A stretch of DNA of 64,000 bases from Citricoccus sp. K5 (lineage in GTDB: Bacteria > Actinomycetota > Actinomycetes > Actinomycetales > Micrococcaceae), in NCBI RefSeq assembly GCF_902506195.1, contig NZ_LR732817.1, positions 3,005,407 to 3,069,406 on the forward strand. Reading direction: 5' to 3'. Both the position numbers and the translations under genes were made by a program. This document shows, in pieces, positions 16,682 through 25,248 of this stretch; within the stretch, counting starts at the first letter, position 1; each line of letters starts with the position of its first letter. The notes beneath the pieces were generated by a model. The model did not search any database. It was not told where the DNA came from and saw nothing but the letters and a program-made list of their open reading frames with translations.

Positions 16682-17863
16682 TTAGCGGCCGGTCTTCGGC
16701 GCGAACGCCTTGGCGATGACGCGTGCGGCCAGGTTCAGCAGCATCACGATGACGATCAGGACCAGGGCCGCGGCCCAGGCACGGTCCGCCGAGGGCATGC
16801 CGGCGGCCGGCGCGGTCGGGTTCATCAGCTGGCGGTAGATGAACACCGGCAGGGCCGTCATCCATTCGCCGAACGGGTTCCAGTTGGTCGCCGCCGCATA
16901 GCCCGCGGTCACCAGGATCGGTGCCGTCTCGCCCGTGACGCGGGCGATGGCCAGGGTGATGCCGGAGGCGATACCGGACATGGCCGTGGGGAGCACGACC
17001 TTGAAGATGGTCCGCCACTTGCGCACACCGAGGGCGTAGGACGCCTCCCGGAGCTCGTTCGGGACCACCCGGAGCATCTCCTCGGTGGACCGGACCACCA
17101 CGGGGATCATCAGCACGGACAGGGCGATGGCCGCCGTGAGGCCCATCTTGATCATCTGCACGTGCCGCGGCGACTCCCCGATGAACGTGGTGATGAACAG
17201 TTCCACCACGGCGAACGCGAACAGGCCGGCCACGATCGAGGGGATGCCGGTCATGACGTCCACGAAGAACACGATGGAGCGGGAGAACCAGCCGCCCCGG
17301 CTGTACTCCACCAGGAAGATCGAGGTCAGCAGGCCGATCGGCACCGAGATGATCGTGGCCATCAGCGTGATCATCAGGGTGCCGGCCAGACCGTGCAGGA
17401 AGCCGCCCTGCAGGGAGGCGCCCTCATTCTGTGTCGCGATGTCATCCGCGCCGGTCACGCCTGCCATGTCCGTCCACAGCAGCTGCGGATTGGCCAGCAG
17501 GGTGGGCAGACCGTTGGCGAACACGGTCCAGATCACGGAGATCAGCGGGATGAGGGCCAGGATGAAGGCGGACCACACGAGGTTGCGCCAGATGCCGTCC
17601 GTGGCACGGCGCTTGTTCTCGATGACGTAGGTGGTGACGTACATGCCGACGATGTAGAGGACCGCGGCGAAGATCAGCCAGCCGGTCCAGCTGAAGGACC
17701 CGCCGCCCAGCAGGGCCGTCAGGCCGGCGGCGAGGACCAGCGCACCGATGGCGACGGCGATCCAGGTCCAGCGCGGCATCTGGCCGGCGGTCAGGGAGTT
17801 CTTCCTGGTTCCGCCCGGCTGCGGGCTGGTTCCCCGCTGGGTGGTGTCAGTTGAGGTGGTCAT
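16682..17863 (-). CDS. pstA: Phosphate ABC transporter permease PstA
   Basis: Membrane permease subunit of the phosphate importer; 393 residues. The N-terminus carries about 30 hydrophilic residues and extra membrane segments before the conserved MetI-like domain. The permease core includes [20 protein letters not shown] and the EAA-type loop [20 protein letters not shown] with [10 protein letters not shown]. The start codon overlaps the pstC stop by one base (TGATG), so the permeases are translationally coupled. Confidence 0.95.
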   Translation of the reverse strand: MTTSTDTTQRGTSPQPGGTRKNSLTAGQMPRWTWIAVAIGALVLAAGLTALLGGGSFSWTGWLIFAAVLYIVGMYVTTYVIENKRRATDGIWRNLVWSAFILALIPLISVIWTVFANGLPTLLANPQLLWTDMAGVTGADDIATQNEGASLQGGFLHGLAGTLMITLMATIISVPIGLLTSIFLVEYSRGGWFSRSIVFFVDVMTGIPSIVAGLFAFAVVELFITTFIGESPRHVQMIKMGLTAAIALSVLMIPVVVRSTEEMLRVVPNELREASYALGVRKWRTIFKVVLPTAMSGIASGITLAIARVTGETAPILVTAGYAAATNWNPFGEWMTALPVFIYRQLMNPTAPAAGMPSADRAWAAALVLIVIVMLLNLAARVIAKAFAPKTGR

Positions 17864-18831
17864 CAGTTCGCTCCCGAGAATTCCTTGTGCCGGTTGACGA
17901 TCCAGCGCGCGATCATGTTGACCACGAGGGTGATGATGAACAGCATCAGGCCGGCTGCAATCAGCTCGGACTGGCGCATGCCGAACGCCTCGGGGAAGTT
18001 CAGCGCGATCTCAGACGGGATGGTCGCATTCCGCCCGGAGGTGATGATGCTCCAGGAGAAGATGCCCGGGGAGAGCACCAGGGTGACGGCCATGGTCTCG
18101 CCGAGGGCGCGGCCCAGGCCCAGCATGATCGAGGAGATGATTCCGGCGCGGGCGAACGGGAAGACGGTCATCCTGATCATCTCCCAGCGGGTGGCACCGA
18201 GCGCCAGGGCGGCTTCCTCGTGCAGCTTGGGGGTCTGGATGAAGATCTCGCGGCAGAGGGACGTGATGATCGGCAGGATCATCACGGCCAGCACGATCGC
18301 GGACGTCAACAGGGCCCGGCCGGTGTTGCCGGCATCGCCGCCGAACAGCGGGATCCAGCCCAGGTACTCGTGCAGCCACTTGTAGATGGGCACCACACCG
18401 CCGGCCAGCGTGGTCATTCCCCACGCGCCGAAGACCACGGACGGGATGGCCGCCAGCAGGTCGATGATGTAGCCGACCGGGGTCGCCACCGACCTGGGGG
18501 CGTAGTGCGAGATGTAGAGCGCGATCCCCACCGCCACCGGGGTGGCCAGCAGGATGGCGATGATCGAGGCGATCAGCGTGCCGGCCATGAGCGGCCAGAC
18601 GTACTGCCAGAACGTGTCCGCGCTCTCGATGCTCTCCTCATCGGAGAAGACCTCCGGCCACAGGGCCGGCAGGGATTCGACCACCAGGAAGATCGCGACG
18701 AACGCCAGGACCATCAGGATGACGACGCCGGCCGCGAGGGCCAGGCCGGAGAAGACCTTGTCCCCTGCGGCACCGCCGCTCGACGCCGTGAGCGACGACT
18801 TCTTCGCCGGCTCAGTGGCTGTTTCAGTCAC
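17863..18831 (-). CDS. pstC: Phosphate ABC transporter permease PstC
   Basis: Second permease subunit; 322 residues with six predicted transmembrane helices. Conserved blocks are FGAWGMTTLAGGVVPIYKWL, IMILPIITSLCREIF and the cytoplasmic EEAALALGATRWEMIRMTVF coupling loop that meets PstB. GTG 18831 is preferred because GAGGGGAG stands 5 nt upstream; an upstream in-frame ATG at 18873 lacks such a site. A 14-bp stem-loop separates it from pstS, fitting the usual excess of binding protein over permease. Confidence 0.95.
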   Translation of the reverse strand: MTETATEPAKKSSLTASSGGAAGDKVFSGLALAAGVVILMVLAFVAIFLVVESLPALWPEVFSDEESIESADTFWQYVWPLMAGTLIASIIAILLATPVAVGIALYISHYAPRSVATPVGYIIDLLAAIPSVVFGAWGMTTLAGGVVPIYKWLHEYLGWIPLFGGDAGNTGRALLTSAIVLAVMILPIITSLCREIFIQTPKLHEEAALALGATRWEMIRMTVFPFARAGIISSIMLGLGRALGETMAVTLVLSPGIFSWSIITSGRNATIPSEIALNFPEAFGMRQSELIAAGLMLFIITLVVNMIARWIVNRHKEFSGAN

Positions 18832-18906
18832 GGTGACTCCCCTCGGAGTTCGTGGTGCGGACCCGGAGTCCACATCTCAGGAATGGATAGCGTGTCAAGC
18901 ATGGCA

Positions 18907-18941
18907 CAGCCGCCGACCCTACTTGAGAGGGTCGGCGGCTG
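18907..18941 (-). terminator. pstS-pstC intercistronic stem-loop
   Basis: A perfect 14-bp inverted repeat (CAGCCGCCGACCCT / AGGGTCGGCGGCTG) with a 7-nt loop, 40 nt after the pstS stop. It has no T-run, so it is more likely an attenuator or 3' stabiliser that lets pstS be expressed above pstCAB than a full terminator. Confidence 0.75.
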
Positions 18942-18981
18942 GGCCGAGAGGCCGATCAGCACCGGCCGGAACCGGCGATGA

Positions 18982-20085
18982 TCAACCCTGGACGGAGATG
19001 GCCTGGATGGACTCCAGAGCGGCTTCGCGGGTGGCCTCGGAGATCGGGGCGTTGCCCGCGGAGGACTCGGCAGCGGTCTGACCCTCCTCGGACACCACGT
19101 ACTCGCCGAAGGCCTTGGCCGTGTCAGCGGTCTCCTGGTCCTGGTACTGGTTGCAGAAGATGTGGTACGAGACCAACACGATCGGGTAGACGCCGGCCTC
19201 GGTGGTCGTGCGGTCGAGCTCGACGGCACCGGCCTCGCCCGGCGCAGCCTTCTCGACGGCGGCGGCAGCAGCATCGGCGGAGTACGGCACGTACTCCTCG
19301 CCGACCTGGACGGCCACGGTTCCGAGCTCTCCGATCTGGGAGGCATCGGCGTAGGTGATGGCACCGTCGGTGGACTGGGCCAGGGAGACGACACCGGAGG
19401 TCTGCTGGGCGGACTCGGCGGTGATCTCAGAGGGCCAGGTCTCGACGACGTCGTAGGTCCAGGACTCCGGAGCCGCGGCCGTGAGGTAGTCGGTGAAGTT
19501 CTCGGTGGTGCCGGAGTCATCGGCACGGTGCACCACGGTGATGTCGGTGTCCGGCAGCTCGGCATCCGGGTTCTGGTCGGCGATCGCCGGGTCGTTCCAG
19601 GTGGTGATCTCGCCGGTGAAGACCTGGGCGATGGTCTCGGCGTCCATGTTGACCTGGTCGACACCCTCGAGGTTGAAGGCGACGGCAACCGGGGAAATGT
19701 AGGACGGGACGTGGAAGACACCCTCCGGGCCACAGATCTCCTCGGCGGAGGCCATCTCCTCTTCGTCCATGGCGGCGTCGGAGCCGGCGAAGGAGTACTG
19801 GCCGGCCAGGAAGCCCTCGCGGCCGGAGCCGGAGCCCACCGGGTCGTACTGGACGGTCAGGTCCGGGTGGACCTCGGTGACACCGTTGGTCCAGGCGGTC
19901 ATGGCGGACTCCTGCGAGGAGGCGCCACCACCGATCAGGGTGCCCGAGACCTCGGCCGGGGCACCCGACTCGGAGCCGGCCGGAGCGGAGGACTCGGTGG
20001 AGCCACCGTTGCCGCCGCAGGCGGTCAGGGCCAGGGCGGCGACAGACAGGACGGCGGCGTAGCGCCCGATGCGAAGAGCCTTCAC
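18982..20085 (-). CDS. pstS: Phosphate-binding lipoprotein PstS
   Basis: Extracytoplasmic phosphate receptor of the PstSCAB importer, lipid-anchored. Its 367 residues start with a lipoprotein signal ending LALTACGG, then a Gly/Ser linker. Phosphate-site blocks are GGGASSQESAMTAW, YDPVGSGSGREGFL and VHRADDSGTTENFTDYL. GTG 20085 has AAGAGG about 7 nt upstream; an upstream in-frame ATG would add residues before the signal peptide. First gene of the operon, with a long upstream region carrying a candidate Pho box. Confidence 0.97.
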   Translation of the reverse strand: MKALRIGRYAAVLSVAALALTACGGNGGSTESSAPAGSESGAPAEVSGTLIGGGASSQESAMTAWTNGVTEVHPDLTVQYDPVGSGSGREGFLAGQYSFAGSDAAMDEEEMASAEEICGPEGVFHVPSYISPVAVAFNLEGVDQVNMDAETIAQVFTGEITTWNDPAIADQNPDAELPDTDITVVHRADDSGTTENFTDYLTAAAPESWTYDVVETWPSEITAESAQQTSGVVSLAQSTDGAITYADASQIGELGTVAVQVGEEYVPYSADAAAAAVEKAAPGEAGAVELDRTTTEAGVYPIVLVSYHIFCNQYQDQETADTAKAFGEYVVSEEGQTAAESSAGNAPISEATREAALESIQAISVQG

Positions 20086-20230
20086 GAATATGCCTCTTTC
20101 GAGTTCGATGACAGTGCAGGCGAGGCCGTCACCACTGCTTGTCCGAGTGGCAACTGACGAAGCAGGGCAGGGATGCCGATGGCCTCTATCCACGAGAAAG
20201 CTATGGGGGCAAGGTGACGCGAGGGGCGGT

Positions 20231-20252
20231 GCAAGATTAACGCGAGCTTAAC
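20231..20252 (-). promoter_or_regulatory. Candidate Pho box (11-bp direct repeat)
   Basis: Two adjacent 11-nt units, GCAAGATTAAC and GCGAGCTTAAC, agree at 9 of 11 positions; on the pstS strand they contain GTTAA spaced 11 bp apart. PhoP/RegX3-type regulators of Actinobacteria bind direct repeats with this helical spacing. The site lies about 150 bp upstream of the pstS start. Confidence 0.45.
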
Positions 20253-20348
20253 GAGGCCACGGCATCGAATGCGACACCACCGCCCCGACGCGCGGGAAGG
20301 CCAGTAATGGCGCGGAAGTCGCCGGCGTCTCCGGAGATTTCATTGACG

Positions 20349-20366
20349 GCGTGAGTAATCTCACGC
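20349..20366. repeat. 7-bp inverted repeat, possible operator
   Basis: GCGTGAG and CTCACGC separated by TAAT, about 100 bp upstream of the FUSC gene. Symmetry and position suit a repressor site; no regulator is identified. Confidence 0.35.
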
Positions 20367-20367
20367 T

Positions 20368-20398
20368 GCCCCGAGTGCCGTCAGTGTCCCCTCGGGGC
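20368..20398. repeat. 8-bp inverted repeat with 15-nt loop
   Basis: GCCCCGAG and CTCGGGGC adjacent to the previous palindrome. It could form a hairpin in RNA, but no upstream gene on the plus strand would use it as terminator. Confidence 0.3.
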
Positions 20399-20465
20399 TC
20401 CCCGACGGTCCCGTGGCGACGGGTCCCGGCCCGAACGATCGTCCGCCACCCCGGTCGGTCCCGCC

Positions 20466-20471
20466 TAAGCT
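20466..20471 (+). promoter_or_regulatory. -10 element TAAGCT, leaderless FUSC gene
   Basis: TAAGCT ends 7 nt before ATG 20479; no ribosome binding site is visible. Confidence 0.4.
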
Positions 20472-20478
20472 AGTCGGC

Positions 20479-21651
20479 ATGGAGCAGCAGCCCGCGTCCG
20501 GCTCCTCCTGGACGAGAACGGTGACGAAGGCACGGCAGTGGTGGGCCCGCACGTGGTCCTTCGCCACCCGCCGGGCACGCTCAGGCGCCTCCCGGGTCAC
20601 CTCGGCGCTGGTCCCTGCGGCCGTGACCTCCCTGTGCGCAGTCCTGGCCTACGTCTTCGCCGAGCTCGTCCTGGGTCACCAGGATCCCCTGTTCGCCGCT
20701 ACGGCAGCGCTGATCGCCCTCGGCTTCAACCGGGATCCGAAGGTGCGCAAGGTCCTCGAAGTGGCCATCGGCTGCACCCTGGGCATCCTCATCGGAGACC
20801 TGATGCAGGCCGTTCTGGGCCAGGGCTACTGGCAGGCCGTGCTGGTGGTCTACACCTCCATCCTGGTGGCCCGGTTCATCGACTCCGGGGCCACCTTCAC
20901 GCTGCAGATGAGCTTGCAGTCCGTTCTGGTGGTGCTCCTGCCCGCAGCGGAGGGCGGGCCGTTCACGCGCAGCCAGGACGCCGTCGTCGGCGGCCTCATC
21001 GCCCTCGTGGTGACACTGCTGATGCCGAAGAACCTGCGCAAGGAGGCCGCTACCGGGCTGCGGGATCTCTACGGGACGCTCACGCGCGCCCTACGCGACT
21101 GCTCGGAGGCCCTGCGCTCCCATGAGTCCCGGACCGCGTGGATGGGGCTGGTGGCCTGCCGCGGCACGCAGACGGCCGTGGAGAACCTGCGCAAGGACGT
21201 CAAGAACGCCCGCGAGCTGGCCACCTTCTCCCCCACCAAACGCCGCGCCCGGCCGGAGCTGGACGAGACGGCCCACACCGTGGAGATGTCCGATCTGGCG
21301 GTGCGGAGCATGCGCGTCGTCGCCCGCCGCGTCATCAGCGTGATCGACAACGGCGCCTTGGACGACGAGGGGACCAGATTGCTGGCGGACTGGTTCGATG
21401 AGGCCGCGGACGCCGTCGGAATCCTGGGCCGGTCGCTGGGAGAGCCGGCGGCAGCCGGTCGGCACAAGTCGCTCTCCGTGGCCCGGGACGCCCTCGGTGG
21501 GGCGGCCGCGCGGCTCGAACCAGCCGAGCTGGGCGCCACCACACTGCACGCTGAGGCGCTCGTCATGCTGCTCCGCCCCATGATGGTCGACCTCATCGAG
21601 GCCACCGGCTCCTCCCACGACGAGGCCGTCGGGTACCTGCCGCGCCTCTGA
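20479..21651 (+). CDS. FUSC/ArAE-type membrane protein
   Basis: A 390-residue protein with an N-terminal bundle of about five or six transmembrane segments (LVPAAVTSLCAVLAYVFAEL, FAATAALIALGF, VLEVAIGCTLGILIGDLM, QAVLVVYTSILVARFI, GGLIALVVTLLMP) and a long helical cytoplasmic C-terminal domain. The layout and the repeated AxxAxxAxGxxLG-like helix fit the FUSC/aromatic acid exporter superfamily. Substrate is unknown. ATG 20479 is chosen because of the adjacent -10 hexamer; a 22-residue Pro-rich extension upstream looks non-coding. Confidence 0.8.
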   Translation: MEQQPASGSSWTRTVTKARQWWARTWSFATRRARSGASRVTSALVPAAVTSLCAVLAYVFAELVLGHQDPLFAATAALIALGFNRDPKVRKVLEVAIGCTLGILIGDLMQAVLGQGYWQAVLVVYTSILVARFIDSGATFTLQMSLQSVLVVLLPAAEGGPFTRSQDAVVGGLIALVVTLLMPKNLRKEAATGLRDLYGTLTRALRDCSEALRSHESRTAWMGLVACRGTQTAVENLRKDVKNARELATFSPTKRRARPELDETAHTVEMSDLAVRSMRVVARRVISVIDNGALDDEGTRLLADWFDEAADAVGILGRSLGEPAAAGRHKSLSVARDALGGAAARLEPAELGATTLHAEALVMLLRPMMVDLIEATGSSHDEAVGYLPRL

Positions 21652-21710
21652 TTCCGGCGCTCAGCCGGCCCCAGAACTGGTCCCTGAGCCAGCGTGTCCG
21701 TGCGCGGCAC

Positions 21711-21716
21711 TAGCCT
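21711..21716 (+). promoter_or_regulatory. -10 element TAGCCT, leaderless radA
   Basis: TAGCCT ends 6 nt before ATG 21723; no ribosome binding site is visible. Confidence 0.4.
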
Positions 21717-21722
21717 TGATCC

Positions 21723-23123
21723 ATGGCGACGAAGACCAGCAGACGTGTGAACCCCGGCTACCGCTGCAGCGAGTGCGGGTGGACGACCGCCAAGTGGGTG
21801 GGTCGGTGCGGCGAGTGCCAGGCCTGGGGCACGGTGACCGAGGCCGGCGCGGACGCCTCGTCCGGCCGGACCCCCGCCGCCATGGTCGCGACTCCGGCCG
21901 TGCCGATCGGTGAGGTCGACGCCTCACAGGCCCGCTTCCACACCACCGGGGTGTCCGAACTGGACCGGGTGCTCGGCGGGGGACTGGTTCCGGGCGCGGT
22001 GGTGTTGATGGCCGGCGAGCCCGGCATCGGCAAATCCACCCTGCTGCTGGACGTGGCCGCCAAGGTGGCCCGGCACCGGCGTCCGGAGGGTTCCACGCGG
22101 TCCGTCCTGTACGTGACCGGGGAGGAGTCCGCGGCCCAGGTGCGGCTGCGTGCCGACCGGATCGGCGCCGTCGCCGACACCCTGTTCCTGGCCGCCGAGA
22201 CGGATCTCGGCCGGGCCCTGGGCCAGATCGAGAAGGCCGAGCCGGACCTGCTGATCGTGGACTCCGTCCAGACCCTGCAGTCCCAGTCCGTGGACGGCAC
22301 CGCCGGGGGCGTCACCCAGGTGCGCGAGGTGGCGGCCAGCCTGATCAACGAGGCCAAGAGCCGGAACATGACCACCGTGCTCGTGGGCCACGTGACCAAG
22401 GACGGCTCCATCGCCGGCCCCCGCCTGTTGGAGCACCTGGTGGACGTGGTATGCCAGTTCGAGGGTGAACGGCATTCACGCCTGCGCCTGGTCCGGGCCG
22501 TGAAGAACCGCTATGGGCCGACGGACGAGGTGGGGTGCTTCGACTTGGGGGATGCCGGCATCGTCTCCCTGGAGGACCCCTCGGGACTGTTCCTGTCCGG
22601 GACCCTGAATCCCGTGGAGGGCACCTGCGTGACGGTGACCCTGGAGGGTCGGCGGCCCCTGGTGGCAGAGGTCCAGTCCCTGCTGACACCGTCCGGGCAG
22701 GGCAGCCCCCGCCGGACCGTCAGCGGGCTGGACTCGGCCCGGATCAACATGATCCTGGCCGTCCTGCAGCGCCGTGCGGGCTTCCCCCTGAACCAGGACG
22801 ACTGTTATGTGGCCACCGTGGGCGGGGTGCGGCTGACCGAGCCGGCGTCTGACCTGGCGGCGGCCCTGGCCATCGCGAGCGCCAAGCTCAATGCGGTGGT
22901 GCCCAAGGGTCTGATCGCCTTCGGGGAATTGGGACTGGCCGGAGAGGTCCGCCCCGTGCCCGGCATCGGCCGGCGCATTCGGGAGGCCGCCCGGTTGGGA
23001 TTCCGCCGCGCCGTGGTGCCGAAGTCCCCCGAACCGCTGGGTGAGTTGCCGGACGGCGTGGCGGTGGCCGAGGTCCGCACGCTGACGGAGGCACTGGAGA
23101 CCATGAAGGAGTGGGCCTCCTGA
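21723..23123 (+). CDS. radA: DNA repair protein RadA (Sms)
   Basis: RecA-like ATPase that helps branch migration and recombination intermediates. Its 466 residues carry an N-terminal C4 zinc finger (Cys 15, 18, 29, 32), Walker A GEPGIGKST (98-106), Walker B LLIVDSVQT, the RadA-specific KNRYG motif (KNRYGPTDEVG) and a C-terminal Lon-like domain (GGVRLTEPASDLAAALAIAS, then PVPGIGRRIREA). The Ser-Lys dyad of active Lon proteases is not expected in RadA. It stands alone between convergent neighbours. Confidence 0.97.
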   Translation: MATKTSRRVNPGYRCSECGWTTAKWVGRCGECQAWGTVTEAGADASSGRTPAAMVATPAVPIGEVDASQARFHTTGVSELDRVLGGGLVPGAVVLMAGEPGIGKSTLLLDVAAKVARHRRPEGSTRSVLYVTGEESAAQVRLRADRIGAVADTLFLAAETDLGRALGQIEKAEPDLLIVDSVQTLQSQSVDGTAGGVTQVREVAASLINEAKSRNMTTVLVGHVTKDGSIAGPRLLEHLVDVVCQFEGERHSRLRLVRAVKNRYGPTDEVGCFDLGDAGIVSLEDPSGLFLSGTLNPVEGTCVTVTLEGRRPLVAEVQSLLTPSGQGSPRRTVSGLDSARINMILAVLQRRAGFPLNQDDCYVATVGGVRLTEPASDLAAALAIASAKLNAVVPKGLIAFGELGLAGEVRPVPGIGRRIREAARLGFRRAVVPKSPEPLGELPDGVAVAEVRTLTEALETMKEWAS

Positions 23124-23160
23124 TCCCCCAAGCCCTCTGACCCCAGCCTTCTGAGCCCGG

Positions 23161-23886
23161 TTACTGCAGGTTGAACGTCACCGGCTGGGCCTTGAGCTCT
23201 CCCAGGGACACCTCGAGGCGGTACGTGCCGCTGCGGGGTTCCGTGGCGGTCTCGCCGCAGTCCTCGGCGGAGCGCACGCGCGGCCAGGTAAATCGGGCAC
23301 GCTCCTGCTCATCCGGGGAGATCTCCACCAGGGCGTCCTGGCCGTCCACCTGGCAGTCCTCCGTGGAGAAGATCCGGTCCGAGCCGGAGTACACCGTGAA
23401 CACCTGCTGCGTGGTGCCGAGGTTCGCCTCGCAGGGCTCCTCACCCGTGTTGTCCACGCGCAGCTCCAGCACCGGTTCCTCCCCGTCCCCGTAGGTCGGC
23501 TGGTCCGTCGCGGCGGAGATCACGATGTCCCCGGGCGGACAATTGCCCGCGGCCGCGGCCGCGGCCTCGCCGGAGGCCGAGGGCGAGTCCGACGGGTCAT
23601 CACCGGCCCCGTCGGTGGCGCCGGATTCGGGCGCGGTTCCCGTGGCGGACGCCGATGGCGAGGCCGCGGCCTCTCCGGAGGGGGTGGTGCCCACGCTCGC
23701 GGACGACGTCGGCGCGGGGGCGTCCTCACCGGCGGCCGGCCGGAAGAGCGAGACGAGCCACCAGACTAACCCCACCACGATCGCCAGGACCACCACGAGC
23801 AGCACCACGGCGACCAGCCGGCGACGGCGGTACACCGCGCTCGATTGCGGTCGCAGCAGGTCGTTGTTTCGGGGCTCACCGGGCAT
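23161..23886 (-). CDS. Membrane-anchored protein of unknown function
   Basis: A 241-residue single-pass protein. Residues 1-23 are basic and cytoplasmic (YRRRR), residues 24-47 form a transmembrane helix, and an Ala/Ser/Pro/Thr-rich linker of about 65 residues leads to an extracellular beta-rich domain. The domain starts CPPGDIVISAATDQPTYGDG and has four cysteines that could form two disulfides. It resembles cell-surface Ig-like domains that sense or shield at the wall; no known motif is seen. The linker has repeated glutamate/serine/proline units. Convergent with radA. Confidence 0.7.
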   Translation of the reverse strand: MPGEPRNNDLLRPQSSAVYRRRRLVAVVLLVVVLAIVVGLVWWLVSLFRPAAGEDAPAPTSSASVGTTPSGEAAASPSASATGTAPESGATDGAGDDPSDSPSASGEAAAAAAGNCPPGDIVISAATDQPTYGDGEEPVLELRVDNTGEEPCEANLGTTQQVFTVYSGSDRIFSTEDCQVDGQDALVEISPDEQERARFTWPRVRSAEDCGETATEPRSGTYRLEVSLGELKAQPVTFNLQ

Positions 23887-23951
23887 GCCTCCAGCCTAAG
23901 GACTGCGGTGGCCGGTCCCGGACTGGCCACGCCGAGGATCGGCCGGCGCAC

Positions 23952-23957
23952 TACAGT
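23952..23957 (+). promoter_or_regulatory. -10 element TACAGT, leaderless mutY
   Basis: TACAGT ends 7 nt before ATG 23965; no ribosome binding site is visible. Confidence 0.4.
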
Positions 23958-23964
23958 AGACGGC

Positions 23965-24885
23965 ATGTCTGCGCCGGTGATCACGTCTACCCTCCACCAC
24001 CGGGTCAACGACTGGTTCTCCCTCCACGCCCGGGATCTGCCGTGGCGTCACCCGGAGTGCAGCCCGTGGGGTGTCCTCGTCAGTGAGATCATGCTGCAGC
24101 AGACCCCCGTGGTGCGGGTGCTGCCCGTCTGGACGGCCTGGATGGAACGCTGGCCCACGCCGCGGGACCTGGCCGCAGAGCCACCGGGCGAGGTCATCCG
24201 CGCCTGGGGCCGTCTGGGATATCCACGCCGGGCCCTCCGGCTCCAGGCTGCCGCCGCCGAGATCGCCGGGTCCCACGGGAATCGGGTGCCGGACCGTGTC
24301 GACCAACTCCTCGCCCTGCCCGGCGTCGGTGCCTACACGGCCGCCGCCGTCGCCTGCTTCGCCTTCGATCAGCCTGAGGTGGTCGTGGACACCAACATCC
24401 GCCGGGCACACGCGAGGATGGTCTCCGGCCGGGCGCTACCGGAGGAATCCCTGACCACCGCTGAGATGGCCTTGGCCCGGGACCTCATGCCCGAGGATCC
24501 GGAACAGGCCTGCCGGTGGAATGCCGCGGTGATGGAACTGGGGGCGCTGATCTGCACGGCCCGCTCCCCCCAATGCGAGCTATGCCCGGTGGCGGACCTC
24601 TGCGCCTGGCGAGCGGCCGGCATGCCGGAGCCGCACTACAAGCCCACGGGCCAGGCCTGGGCCGGCACCGACCGCCAAGTGCGGGGCGCCATCATGGCCG
24701 TGCTCCGCGACCGCGGCTCGGTGGCACTGTCCGCACTTCCCGCACTCACGACGTCGGGCGGCACCTTGGGCGTGCATCGTCCCGAGGCCGCCCAGTATGA
24801 GCGGTGCGTGGACAGCCTGGTGTCAGACGGGCTGGCCATCCGGAACGGCAACGGCCCGGAGGCCATGCTCAGCCTGCCTGGCTGA
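23965..24885 (+). CDS. mutY: A/G-specific adenine glycosylase MutY
   Basis: Removes adenine mispaired with 8-oxoguanine. The 306-residue protein has SEIMLQQTPVVRVLP with the catalytic Glu, the helix-hairpin-helix LPGVGAYTAAAV followed by VVDTNIRR with the catalytic Asp, and a [4Fe-4S] cysteine set C-x6-C-x2-C-x5-C in CTARSPQCELCPVADLC. After the cluster only about 80 residues remain, so the NUDIX-like C-terminal domain that recognises 8-oxoG in E. coli MutY is short or absent, as in some other actinobacterial homologues. Confidence 0.95.
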   Translation: MSAPVITSTLHHRVNDWFSLHARDLPWRHPECSPWGVLVSEIMLQQTPVVRVLPVWTAWMERWPTPRDLAAEPPGEVIRAWGRLGYPRRALRLQAAAAEIAGSHGNRVPDRVDQLLALPGVGAYTAAAVACFAFDQPEVVVDTNIRRAHARMVSGRALPEESLTTAEMALARDLMPEDPEQACRWNAAVMELGALICTARSPQCELCPVADLCAWRAAGMPEPHYKPTGQAWAGTDRQVRGAIMAVLRDRGSVALSALPALTTSGGTLGVHRPEAAQYERCVDSLVSDGLAIRNGNGPEAMLSLPG

Positions 24886-24970
24886 GGGCCCCCGGGCCGT
24901 CCGGTGCCAGAGCCCCCCACCTCCGCCTGGATGGCGGCCGGTGACTCCGGCGACTGCGTTGGTCAGTTGA

Positions 24971-25168
24971 TCAGTTGTTCTTGTTTCCGCCGAAGAGGTC
25001 CTTGGCAGCGTCCTTGACGTCCTCGACCTTGTCCTTGATACCGGCCTTGGCCTCATCGGCCCGGCCCTCGTTCTTCAGACGGTCGTTGTCCGTCGCCTCG
25101 CCCAGACCCTGCTTGGCCTGGCCCTTGACCTCATCGGCCTTGTTCTCAAAGCGATCTCCGGTACCCAT
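24971..25168 (-). CDS. CsbD family stress protein
   Basis: A 65-residue, highly charged, helical protein of the CsbD family, general stress proteins of unknown biochemical role. The conserved repeat is visible: ENKADEVKGQAKQGLGEAT, then RADEAKAGIKDKVEDVKDAA. ATG 25168 has GAGGAGGAGA just upstream, a strong ribosome binding site. Confidence 0.93.
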   Translation of the reverse strand: MGTGDRFENKADEVKGQAKQGLGEATDNDRLKNEGRADEAKAGIKDKVEDVKDAAKDLFGGNKNN

Positions 25169-25248
25169 GGTCTCCTCCTCGCGTCGGTGGATGGCCGGCA
25201 CCTGCCGACCCTTGCCCCTGCAGTCAAGCACGGCACCCCGAGCTGTGG

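Larger units (their letters stand above)
20086..20478. other. Divergent regulatory region pstS / FUSC gene
   Basis: 393 bp without a gene. It contains the pstS leader, an 11-bp direct repeat (20231-20252) and two inverted repeats (20349-20366 and 20368-20398). Because both flanking genes point away, the inverted repeats are not terminators of these genes and may be operators. Confidence 0.6.

Noticed and set aside
18893-18898. TTGACA on the minus strand as an internal pstC promoter
   Set aside because: The position 17 bp downstream reads ATGTGG, not a credible -10; the hairpin explains the gap better.
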